From NCBI GenBank assembly GCA_026393675.1, contig JAPKZQ010000046.1, forward strand, positions 123,715-187,714: a DNA stretch of 64,000 nucleotides, given 5' to 3'. Below are positions 56,201 through 64,000 of the stretch, piece after piece (the stretch's first letter is position 1; each line of letters begins with the position of its first letter). A model generated the notes under the pieces. It had not been told where the DNA came from and ran no database searches. It saw nothing but the letters and a program-made list of their open reading frames with translations. The position numbers and the translations under genes were made by a program. The stretch is from Acidobacteriota bacterium. Lineage in GTDB: Bacteria; Acidobacteriota; Vicinamibacteria; Vicinamibacterales; JAKQTR01.

Positions 56201-58267
56201 CACGCCCCACCGCTCGAAGCACCCAGCCCACGCCTCGGCCACCATCCGCCGCGCCTCCTCGTTCACCTGGAGCGATCCGATCGCCCAGTCGACATCCATC
56301 AGGTACGGCACCAGGTGAAACAACATGGCCGCCCGCTGGTGGAGGGCATCAATGGTGAACGCCCGCTCCTTGTCGTACCGCGCCTGGATGCGCGTGCTGT
56401 CCACCGACACGATGAAGTCGAGGCGCTCGAAGAAGAGGCGGATGGCATCGAGCGACGGGCAGGGATGCACTGACAATTCGTTGATGCTGACGCCCGCGTA
56501 CTGGAGATCGATCATGCCGCCGCGCAAGGGCGGCGAGTAGTCGATGCGGATGAATGCGGGGTGATTCCGGTACCGCGCGAAGTAGTGCACCTCGTTGCCG
56601 TAACAGAACACCCGGACGCTCGGCTGAATATGGACGCCGTGCAGCAGTTGGACGGCAAACGCTTCGACGACCAGCCGCACCTGGTAGGGAATCGAGGGCG
56701 CAGGCCCGCTTTGCGACTCCCCTTCCAGATCGACGAACTCGATGTGCCGGCCCACCTCCACGCCGCGGCCCGGCATGGCCACCGCAAGGTCCACCGTGCG
56801 GGTGGTTCTCGGACCGGTCCCGATCAGGCCGAATGCCAGCTTGAGTCCGCGCTGATGCAGGTACCGTTTCAATCCGTGCAGGGTCCGGATGTCGGATGGC
56901 CCTGTTGGATCCTCAAACGGCTGGACCAGGCGGCACACGTCCATCGGTAGAGGATCTCCGGACGCCAGAGCCAGAGTCCGGCCGATGCGCTCCGCCAGAT
57001 TCGCATGGACACGCACGAGCGCGGCGGTTTCGTCGCGCACCGCGCGGTCGGTCGACCCGCCGAAGAGCGCGTTGAAGTCGGCGACCAACCGGCGCATCCG
57101 ATCGAGAACCGTGTTGAGCCTGGCGCGCGTCAGCGGCGCCACATCGAGGATCTCGCCAAGCACGTCGGCGTGCACGACGTTGTAGGCGCGGAATCGGGAG
57201 ACCAGATCACTGGTGTCCGACGCCCCCGACATCGCGGCCGCACTCCCACCCACGGCAACAATGAGCAGGCGATCGAAGACGCGGCGGACATCGGACAGGC
57301 CGTCGAAGATCCTGGCCTCGGCGCGATCGAGCAGCAGCGGAAACGCTCCCGCCACCGACACACCAACCATCGGCCGGGCTTCCAGGCCGAAGTTCACACG
57401 CCGCCAGCCGAGCGATGCCACGATGTCGAAGAGCAGGCGCCTGCCACACACGTGCCCGGCGCGCCGAAAAGAATCGAGCGCGGCGGAATCCGTCGCGAGC
57501 GGCACGACATCGAGCAGGTCCTGATGCGTCGCGCACGTGTACGTCAGGTAGGGCGCCAGCAGATTCGCGGCCTCGGTGCCAAGCAGGCGCGCGACCAACG
57601 CCGCCGCTGGCGATGTGCTGGCGAGGTCGAGCAGTCGGGCCGCCAGGCGACGAATGGCTGGTGTGGAACCCTCCGCGAGCAGGTCGTGGAGCAGATCTTC
57701 CCGGCCGCGTGGCAGGATCTTGGTCATCTCGCCGAACGCCGCCGGGCTCGCAAGCGCGCTCCCCTCTTCGTCGGCCCGTTCGGCCAGCGTCGTGAGCACG
57801 TGAGGCGTCACAATCAGTCGCCCGGCCAGGCTTAGGCGAACCGTCGCGTCGAGCGCACGCCGCTGCAGACCGGAATCTCTCGCCTCCAGCAGGGCCGACA
57901 GAATCGGCCAGGGTTGAGCATGCCGGTCTGCGGCATCCTCCAGCAGCGCGAACAAGGGCGTCACCACGGAACCGACACGACGGCCCGGCCAGACGAGGAG
58001 CCGTTCAAGCCAGGCACACCCGCCGGGCGACGTCAGCGTGTCGAAGTATTCGCGCAGGACACCGCAAGCGGCGGCGACACGATCATCGTGAGGCAGGTAC
58101 CCGGCAAACTCGGTTTCTATGGTGCTGACGGCCTGCTCGAGTTGTGGGTCGCCATCCTCTGATGGGCAAGGCAATCCCGAGAGGGCGGGCAACGTACTTG
58201 AATCCGCCGGGCCTGAACCAGCACCTGGCACGGTCCGACTCCCCGGGGAGCAGGCCACCCTGGACAA
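53225..58267 (-). CDS. giant PEP-synthase-related protein with reversed domain order
   Basis: About 1680 aa. Residues 1-950 match no domain I recognise, mainly helical, with beta parts such as RNHPAFIRIDYSPPLRGGM. Residues about 955-1100 are a PEP-synthase-type swivel domain with the phospho-histidine (His1016) in VVATGGGVLSHLGLLA. A helical linker follows, then the ATP-grasp domain (about 1349-1660; AGAKAANLAEI, HVAVRSSALDEDTEQA, GQFETFLF, LDIEFGFEDAHLRVLQVRPMP). PEP synthase has ATP-grasp first, then swivel, then a PEP barrel; here the order is inverted and the barrel is absent. The start is a TTG with GTG alternatives; TATACT lies at 58302-58297. Four-bp overlap with the pseudo-malic-enzyme gene. 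Confidence 0.8.
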   Translation of the reverse strand: MSRVACSPGSRTVPGAGSGPADSSTLPALSGLPCPSEDGDPQLEQAVSTIETEFAGYLPHDDRVAAACGVLREYFDTLTSPGGCAWLERLLVWPGRRVGSVVTPLFALLEDAADRHAQPWPILSALLEARDSGLQRRALDATVRLSLAGRLIVTPHVLTTLAERADEEGSALASPAAFGEMTKILPRGREDLLHDLLAEGSTPAIRRLAARLLDLASTSPAAALVARLLGTEAANLLAPYLTYTCATHQDLLDVVPLATDSAALDSFRRAGHVCGRRLLFDIVASLGWRRVNFGLEARPMVGVSVAGAFPLLLDRAEARIFDGLSDVRRVFDRLLIVAVGGSAAAMSGASDTSDLVSRFRAYNVVHADVLGEILDVAPLTRARLNTVLDRMRRLVADFNALFGGSTDRAVRDETAALVRVHANLAERIGRTLALASGDPLPMDVCRLVQPFEDPTGPSDIRTLHGLKRYLHQRGLKLAFGLIGTGPRTTRTVDLAVAMPGRGVEVGRHIEFVDLEGESQSGPAPSIPYQVRLVVEAFAVQLLHGVHIQPSVRVFCYGNEVHYFARYRNHPAFIRIDYSPPLRGGMIDLQYAGVSINELSVHPCPSLDAIRLFFERLDFIVSVDSTRIQARYDKERAFTIDALHQRAAMLFHLVPYLMDVDWAIGSLQVNEEARRMVAEAWAGCFERWGVLPMEQMLTKDRAGIVQAIEAAPEGPREIRWNGRAPYRDRFSVEPPSGLVASLGERLGALGIELTAPVTGADLAGQVPFDARVLGPLRAALARGEIHETPAGLARRPNRVFERIHEVDRLAAILESDPDLVARSAHLAHVVPLLERHVGFKTTGTINGYDVQQARVRLGADDLTMYVLRDATGMPRMACAALDGCLWRRRSHADAPWEDNARYDIELVLDRLRRSNILGSTPDRSGVDPVTTAEHVRRLFRVPRSVARGRPLATEQVVSGVSASPGRAAGLARLGASGRRREDLDGAILLAARLGPNDAPCLFQAAGVVATGGGVLSHLGLLAVESGKPALIIDGTWTRLPKGDDALAFTTLEYEERESERYGYRLTERHHLRDVEGRILDGDLVVLDADQGTLTVLGHDAVALALHESLREHAAATRCLAQATDLDAVLLARGHHLRARHQLEKSIRRVSVPGLARYAVEELLGQLAGSETASTVHDGVALLRLLAENRDGGDAARMAIQQTTGRLASRIREAREQAVSLVPSCTTCHDVLALRLKVVRLQDTLMRVTAALDSGGLDAGVVGTGDGHDVDDMARARLCDLRDQLAGSLASGAGSGGWRPRLAQLRRLGAVVGLNHQQTRLLAPERADDRSALGSRLIVTAGDGGLELERVAGAKAANLAEIARILGEGVVPDWFAVTVSAFQAATGPSGRQTIDAILRDSGIGADGQAAAIRAFWTRVEMPADLVSDIVQAYRALGPDCHVAVRSSALDEDTEQATRAGQFETFLFVRGEQAVVEHVKLVWSGLWAERAIAGRAAERTSVNRVSGLDWPRCGVVVQRMVPSRVSGVLQTINAADARPREMVINVVLGLGEGIVSGVVSADHIVVVKTESPDGMFRFRYMVADKRERVIFDARCGHGTVRVGTLAHQRLRPALEYPELLALVGMATRLERAYGHPLDIEFGFEDAHLRVLQVRPMPASLAVWTETIERFPLAGGARHLEVLP

Positions 58268-58296
58268 AGGGGCAGGCGACGCGACGAAGCGAGACG

Positions 58297-58302
58297 AGTA
58301 TA
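58297..58302 (-). promoter_or_regulatory. -10 hexamer TATACT for the giant ATP-grasp gene
   Basis: TATACT on the minus strand 29 nt before the TTG start, in the 100-bp gap after the DUF5916 gene. No clear -35 box. Confidence 0.35.
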
Positions 58303-58367
58303 CACCCCGGCCCCTTCGACTCAGACTCGAACCAGTGCCTTCGTTCAGGGCAAGCCGCGGAAAGGAG

Positions 58368-60683
58368 CTAGTGCCGGAACATATACGCCAGCTTCACGAA
58401 GAACCCGTCCGACGTGCGCGCGAGACGCGCTGTCGGATCGAGCACCAGGTCGCGTGCCAGGCTGCTGCCGTAGCCGAAGAACGCCACGGTGCCCGGCGTC
58501 GGCTCATACGAGACGAGCCAGTCCATGCGCAATCCGTCGACGCGCTGCGGCCCCGCGATGCTTCCGTTCACCAGGAGTGGAAAGCCGGTCGCCGGATCCT
58601 GCAACGCTACCCGCCGTTCCGATCGGTATTCGGTGATCAGCCTGAAGAACAACGAGCGATTGGGCTGGTACTCGAGCTTGATTCGGGGGATCGTCGTCCG
58701 CGCGAACTCAGTCTGATCGCGATCGCGCTCGATGCGCGACGAGACCAGGCTGAGGTCGATGCGAGCCGAGGTGGTCGGCCTCAGCCCAAGCGTCGTCGTC
58801 ACTCGCGTCTCATGCCCGTTCGAGGCTTCGGCGAAGATGGCCGTGCCAGCGCGGCTCACCTCAACTTCCGCATTGAGCTTCTGAAACACTGGCGTCGTCA
58901 CCGCGTAAGTACCACCCCAGTTGGTCACGCCGTCGGGCGGTGCAAAGGCCACAGTCGTCCCGCTTGGCTGCCACACGGCGTACGCCTGGTACATCGCCGG
59001 CTGAAACCGCACGAAATTGCGGCTGACCTGCGCGCTCAACTGCCACCCGCCGCGAAGTTGGGCCGTCAGGTGGGACTGGTCGCTGCCCTCGATCGCGCCG
59101 GTGTGCCCAAACGAGGCGTACCGCCAATCCCGGGTCGGTCCGAAGAAGGTCGTCAGATTCTCCAGCCACGCGCCCCGTTGTCCGTAATACGTGAACCGGT
59201 TGGACGCGTGGAATTCGACGATGTCGTTGCGCGGCACGTACCCGGATTGCGTCTCGAACGACTCGCCGAAGCCCACGAGCTTGTAGTTGAATCCCCATCG
59301 CCGCGCCGTGCGATCGAACTCGGCCTGCCACATCGGCGAGCTGCTGACGGTGCCATCGCGCTCAGTCCACGAGCCGCCGATCTGTCCGAGCAGGTAGTAG
59401 AGACGACCAAACACCCAGCGCGCGTCAGCGGCCACGACTCGATTGAAGGCGCCCGCCGACTCGCGATCGGTAAACGTGAGGCCCGCGAGCGAATCGGAGC
59501 CGAAGTCCTGGCGAAGGCGGGCGACATTCACCCAGGCGTGTCCATCACCGGTGGTGTCGGCTGCCGACAGCACGGCGATGCCGGTCCTGCCGACTTTCCC
59601 GGTCAGTTTCCCGCCCACAATGGGATCGACGATGCGGCGCGTGTAGACGAGCTGGTTCGGCGTCGCAAACAGCTCGATGCCTTCGAGAAAGAACGGCCGC
59701 TTCTCGGCGAAGAAGAGGGCGAAGCGCTCGTTGACCGTCACCTGGCTCGCGTCGGATTCGACCTGGCTGAAGTCGGGATTCACCGTGGCATCAACCGACA
59801 GGTTGGTGAACCCGAGCCTGACGTTCGCCCCTGGACTGATGTCGGTCTTGTCCCGGGCGAACTGACCCGCTCCGGTGAGCGCGCCATTCGACGACCCGGT
59901 GACGAACGGCTGAATCTCGGTCACGACACCGCGCTGGAGGTCGCGCAACCCCTCCATGGTCCCCGCCTGCGCGAGGAAGCTGGCAATGCGCTTGGCATCG
60001 GTCCACGTGTCCTCGCGTCCCGTCCGCTGGGTCTTCCGGGAGAAGTTGATGCCCCAGCGCTGCGGGCCGCTGCCCGGATATCGCAGGCTCTTGAATGGGA
60101 TGCGGACCTCGACGATGTAGCCGTCCGCGCTGAGCTGGCCCTTCGAGTCGAACTGGTAGTCGGGATTCAGATCAATGGTGCCGCCGAACATGCTGCCGGC
60201 ATTGAACGCGCCTTCCGTCTGCACGCCGTCTTCCTGCGCCCCGAGCGGATTGACGCCGAAGACAAACGCGCGACGGCGATCGCTGAAGGTATCGAGGAAG
60301 ATCCGGACCCAATCGTCCTGGCTGATGTTGTCGCGATCGGCAACGGTGGCGCGAATCGACCCGGGGACCGAATCGTGCGCGATGATGCCGAAGTACAGCG
60401 CGCTCGGCGAATAGAAGACGAGCACCTCGGTCTGTTCACTGGCCGGCTGGCTGTCGACAGGCCGATACTCGGAGAAACCGGTCAGGCGCGTCGCCTGCGA
60501 CCACGCGGGCTCGTCGAGCCGGCCGTCGATCGCGATCGTTACATCGATCCGGGGAATCGAAAACGTGGGCGACCCGCGGCCCTTGACCACGACAGCCGAT
60601 GACGCTGGAGGCGGCACGGCGGGCGGGGGCGCGCTCGCACCGGGAGCCTGAATCAGTCCGAGACACAGCAGGAGTGCAGTCAT
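58368..60683 (-). CDS. CBM9-like/DUF5916 outer-membrane-type protein
   Basis: 771 aa. Signal peptide (MTALLLCLGLIQAPGASA), Pro/Ala-rich spacer, a carbohydrate-binding-9-like domain (IDVTIAIDGRLDEPAWSQATRL through VRIFLDTFSDRRRAFVFGVNPLG, about residues 45-220), then the DUF5916 beta-barrel part with repeated aromatic-ended strands and the C-terminal FVKLAYMFRH, typical of outer-membrane proteins sorted by the Bam complex. Widespread in Acidobacteriota and Bacteroidota; function unknown, probably surface binding. Possibly in one transcript with the two PEP-related genes (100-bp gap). Confidence 0.88.
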   Translation of the reverse strand: MTALLLCLGLIQAPGASAPPPAVPPPASSAVVVKGRGSPTFSIPRIDVTIAIDGRLDEPAWSQATRLTGFSEYRPVDSQPASEQTEVLVFYSPSALYFGIIAHDSVPGSIRATVADRDNISQDDWVRIFLDTFSDRRRAFVFGVNPLGAQEDGVQTEGAFNAGSMFGGTIDLNPDYQFDSKGQLSADGYIVEVRIPFKSLRYPGSGPQRWGINFSRKTQRTGREDTWTDAKRIASFLAQAGTMEGLRDLQRGVVTEIQPFVTGSSNGALTGAGQFARDKTDISPGANVRLGFTNLSVDATVNPDFSQVESDASQVTVNERFALFFAEKRPFFLEGIELFATPNQLVYTRRIVDPIVGGKLTGKVGRTGIAVLSAADTTGDGHAWVNVARLRQDFGSDSLAGLTFTDRESAGAFNRVVAADARWVFGRLYYLLGQIGGSWTERDGTVSSSPMWQAEFDRTARRWGFNYKLVGFGESFETQSGYVPRNDIVEFHASNRFTYYGQRGAWLENLTTFFGPTRDWRYASFGHTGAIEGSDQSHLTAQLRGGWQLSAQVSRNFVRFQPAMYQAYAVWQPSGTTVAFAPPDGVTNWGGTYAVTTPVFQKLNAEVEVSRAGTAIFAEASNGHETRVTTTLGLRPTTSARIDLSLVSSRIERDRDQTEFARTTIPRIKLEYQPNRSLFFRLITEYRSERRVALQDPATGFPLLVNGSIAGPQRVDGLRMDWLVSYEPTPGTVAFFGYGSSLARDLVLDPTARLARTSDGFFVKLAYMFRH

Positions 60684-60899
60684 TCGTCAATCAGTCCGAT
60701 TGTCGTTGGAACAGGAGGGCTACATGGGGACTGTCGTGAAACAGTCTACCCTTCGACAGTCGTTGAGTTGCGCACAAAGAGGCCTTTTCGGAAACCGTGC
60801 AACCTGGGCCCACCCTTCTGTTGCCGTCCGCCACAAGAGTGAGCTCAGGGTTCATGTCATGGGTCGCGCCCCGTCAGCCCGGCTGCCGAGCGCCAGAAA
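60684..60899. other. intergenic gap between DUF5916 and aldo/keto reductase genes
   Basis: 216 bp with a short stem (GACTGT at 60729 and ACAGTC at 60741) and no gene. The DUF5916 promoter should lie here, but I see no clear hexamers. Confidence 0.4.
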
Positions 60900-61886
<987 letters not shown>

Positions 61887-62206
61887 CGCCGTGTCTCCAT
61901 GTGCCGCATCAGTCACAGACTTGCGCCCGGCGCCGCGCCAGGCTGCACTACGATCATAACCCTTTCAATTCCCGCACACGTTGCCGGCGCCGAAGATCGC
62001 AGTTTCTGCAAGGGGGTCGCGGTGGATCGCGCAGATCACTAGACACCTTCACGGGTCTCATCTTGCCGAATGAAGCAAATCCTTCGTGACCCCGGCCGAA
62101 GCCGGGGTCCAGTCCTGGATTCCGGTTCCCCCGGACAGACGACGTGACCACACTTCCAAAAGTCCCTGTAGCCGCGCGACCATCCCGGCTGGCATAATCG
62201 CCCGTC
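61887..62206. other. divergent gap between aldo/keto reductase and symporter genes
   Basis: 320 bp, no gene. CATAAT at 62193-62198 lies 8 nt before the symporter ATG and looks like its -10 hexamer. A GACCCCGGCCGAAGCCGGGG hairpin-like repeat is at 62090-62109 (CCCCGGC and GCCGGGG). Confidence 0.45.
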
Positions 62207-63706
62207 ATGGGCTTCTCCACAATCGACTATCTGGTCCTGGTTGCGTACCTGGTCGGCATCACGCTGTTCGGCATGCAGTTCCGCCGGTCGCAGCGGACCG
62301 TTCGCGACTACTTCATTGGCGGGCGCACCACATCGTGGGTCGTCATCAGCCTGTCGATTGTGGCGGCCGAGACCAGCACACTCACCGTGATTGGCGTGCC
62401 GGCGCTGATGTACGCCACCTACGCGCATCCTGAGCAGGGCGGCGCATTCACCTATCTCCAGGTGGTGATGGGCTACATCGTGGCGCGGTTCCTCGTCGCG
62501 GCGCTGCTCATTCCCAGGTACTTCCAGGGCCAGTTGATGACCGCGTATGCGCTGCTCGAGAACCGGTTTGGCGTCACCGCCAAGCACGTGGCCGCGTCGT
62601 TGTTCCTGGTGATGCGGTCGCTCGCCGAGGGCGTGCGCGTGTTTGCCGCGTCGCTGGTGCTGAGCGCGGTCATCGGGGCGAGTCTGCCAAATCTGCCGAA
62701 CCTGTGGTTCTGGTCCGTGCTGCTGGTCGGCCTGCTCACGCTCGTCTACACGTTCGAGGGTGGCATTGGCGCCGTGATCTGGACCGACCTGATCCAGTTG
62801 GCCATCTACATCGCCGGATCGCTTCTGGCCGCCTACGAGATCCTCCAACTCGTGCCCGGCGGCTGGGGCGAGATTGTCTCGATTGGACGGGAGGCCAACA
62901 AGCTGCAGCTCTGGTCGTTCTCGTGGGACCTCAGTCTGCCCTTCACGTTCTGGGCCGGCATCCTCGGCGGCACGTTCCTGACGATGGCGAGCCATGGAAC
63001 CGACCAACTGCTGGTGCAACGCGTGCTGACGTGTCGGAATCAGCGGGATGGCCAGAAGGCCCTGATCATGAGCGGCTTCGTCGTGCTGTTTCAGTTCGTC
63101 CTGTTCCTGACGATTGGGCTGATGTTGTTCGCGTATTACCGCACGCATCCGCAGCCCGCGCTGACCAGCAATGACGAGATCTTCCCCGTCTTCATCGTGA
63201 ACACGCTGCCGCACGGGATCTCCGGGCTGGTGATTGCCGCGATTTTCGCGGCGGCCATGTCGAACCTGAGCGCGTCGCTCAACTCGCTGGCGTCAACGAC
63301 CGTGTTGGACTTCTATGCGCCGATGTCCGGCGGACACAAGAGCGATGCCCATCTGCTGAAGGTGTCGCGCTGGGTGACCGCCGCCTGGGGTGTCGTGCTG
63401 ATTCTGGTTGCGCTGGTGGCGCGGACGTGGGGATCTGTTTTCACGGCCGGGCTGACGATTGCGTCGCTGGTCTACGGCCCGATGCTCGGCGCCTTCGCGC
63501 TCGGCGTCTTCACGACGCGGGCGACGACGCGTGGCGTCATCATCGGGATGGCCGTGTCGCTCGGGTCGATGTTGATGGTGCGGCTGAACACGTCGCTCGC
63601 ATGGACGTGGTATGTGCTGCTCGGCTGCGCGATCTGCGTCACGGTTGGCTACATCGCGAGCCTGGCCGGACCGAAGGAGGCGCGCGCGGCCGGGATTGGG
63701 GATTAG
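62207..63706 (+). CDS. sodium:solute symporter family transporter
   Basis: 499 aa with about thirteen membrane helices in the LeuT-like SSS fold. Helix 1 (STIDYLVLVAYLVGITLFGM), the DYFIGGRTTSWVVISLSIVAAETST block that forms the sodium and substrate site, ASHGTDQLLVQRVLT, and GLVIAAIFAAAMSNLSASLNSLAS with the Na2-site Ser residues. Likely sodium-coupled uptake of a small organic solute; sugar or carboxylate cannot be distinguished. The ATG has a CATAAT hexamer 8 nt ahead and no Shine-Dalgarno sequence. Confidence 0.92.
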   Translation: MGFSTIDYLVLVAYLVGITLFGMQFRRSQRTVRDYFIGGRTTSWVVISLSIVAAETSTLTVIGVPALMYATYAHPEQGGAFTYLQVVMGYIVARFLVAALLIPRYFQGQLMTAYALLENRFGVTAKHVAASLFLVMRSLAEGVRVFAASLVLSAVIGASLPNLPNLWFWSVLLVGLLTLVYTFEGGIGAVIWTDLIQLAIYIAGSLLAAYEILQLVPGGWGEIVSIGREANKLQLWSFSWDLSLPFTFWAGILGGTFLTMASHGTDQLLVQRVLTCRNQRDGQKALIMSGFVVLFQFVLFLTIGLMLFAYYRTHPQPALTSNDEIFPVFIVNTLPHGISGLVIAAIFAAAMSNLSASLNSLASTTVLDFYAPMSGGHKSDAHLLKVSRWVTAAWGVVLILVALVARTWGSVFTAGLTIASLVYGPMLGAFALGVFTTRATTRGVIIGMAVSLGSMLMVRLNTSLAWTWYVLLGCAICVTVGYIASLAGPKEARAAGIGD

Positions 63707-63896
63707 GGATTGGGGGTTAGGGATTTGGGATTGGGGATTGGGGGCATTTCCTGGGATCGCCGGGCTCCAGCCCGGCCCATGCCGAGCGGGACTCGGGATT
63801 CGGGATTCGGGGTTCCCGGCATTTCCTGGGATCGCCGGGCTCCAGCCCGGCATGCGTCTCGGCCACGCTGGAGCGTGGCGATCCGTGCGCCTGTAA
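63707..63896. repeat. heptads plus double-hairpin repeat copies C and D
   Basis: GATTGGGGATTAGGGATTG-type heptads, then a one-hairpin copy (GCCGGGCTCCAGCCCGGC at 63759-63776), more heptads, and a two-hairpin copy (63834-63851 and 63862-63879 with GCCACGCTGGAGCGTGGC). Directly after the symporter gene. Confidence 0.7.
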
Positions 63897-64000
63897 GTGT
63901 GCCATGACCCGAGAGGTGCAAGTCCTCTCCAGGCAAACGCTCTCCGGCCTGAAGCCGACGATTACTGCGCCGCCGCGAGGCGGGGTGGGGAGCTATCGGA
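63897..64000 (+). ncRNA. possible 5' end of a group II intron (truncated by window edge)
   Basis: GTGTG (63897-63901), which fits the GUGYG 5' splice consensus, is followed by the stem GAGAGG-TGCAAGT-CCTCTC (63911-63929), a GGTGCAAGTCC segment that recalls bacterial group II introns. The insertion point is just after a stable hairpin, as bacterial class C introns prefer. Too little sequence to be sure. Confidence 0.3.

Noticed and set aside
58119..60602. 827-codon plus-strand open frame opposite the DUF5916 gene
   Set aside because: Arg/Gly/Asp-rich antisense shadow; the minus-strand gene has a signal peptide, CBM9-like domain and outer-membrane end.

Overview
The window is a high-GC chromosomal segment from a bacterium that most likely belongs to the Acidobacteriota (possibly Vicinamibacteria-like). 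The best marker is a secreted protein with the Acidobacterial VWFA-related domain (20708-22870). A CBM9/DUF5916 outer-membrane protein (58368-60683) and the overall gene mix fit. The phylum call is inference from family content, not from an rRNA gene. I see no tRNA, rRNA or CRISPR array.

Layout. 1-7.8 kb: a GATase-fold hydrolase, then a tight minus-strand operon valS-nadC-birA-coaX-hypothetical-RlmD-like. 8-16 kb: a receiver-domain protein, a two-subunit methylmalonyl-CoA mutase, glutamate dehydrogenase on a divergent promoter region, and a GAF plus ATP-grasp (PPDK_N) protein without the other parts of a PEP synthase. 16.15-20.7 kb: a mobile segment bounded by a perfect 27-bp inverted repeat, holding an IS1380-type transposase and two zinc-ribbon membrane proteins. 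20.7-31.4 kb: the VWFA protein, an acyl-CoA dehydrogenase, a SecA-type ATPase ending in a membrane segment, and a minus-strand redox cluster (HIT, acyl-CoA dehydrogenase, four-cluster ferredoxin, aldehyde ferredoxin oxidoreductase, duplicated TIGR04076 protein). 31.4-46 kb: housekeeping genes cmk-rpsA-IHF/HU, trpS-scpA-scpB, rluB, uvrC, a CDP-alcohol phosphotransferase, tdk, efp, and an Hsp20-HtrA stress pair. 45.7-50.8 kb: uvrA-HEAT protein-alkylpurine glycosylase. 51-58.3 kb: a translationally coupled pair made of a giant protein with a reversed PEP-synthase domain order and a MaeB-like protein whose malic-enzyme active site is eroded. 58.4-64 kb: DUF5916 protein, aldo/keto reductase, sodium:solute symporter, and dispersed repeats running into what may be a group II intron.

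The strongest candidates for undescribed biology are the giant His-swivel/ATP-grasp protein with its pseudo-malic-enzyme partner (50982-58267), the membrane-anchored SecA-like ATPase (24089-26611), the 27-bp-bounded mobile segment, and the AOR/ferredoxin/TIGR04076 redox cluster. The segment also carries a dispersed double-hairpin repeat that has entered coding sequence in at least one and perhaps two places, EF-P with Asn34, and several genes whose -10-like hexamer lies 6-10 nt from the start codon, suggesting leaderless mRNAs.
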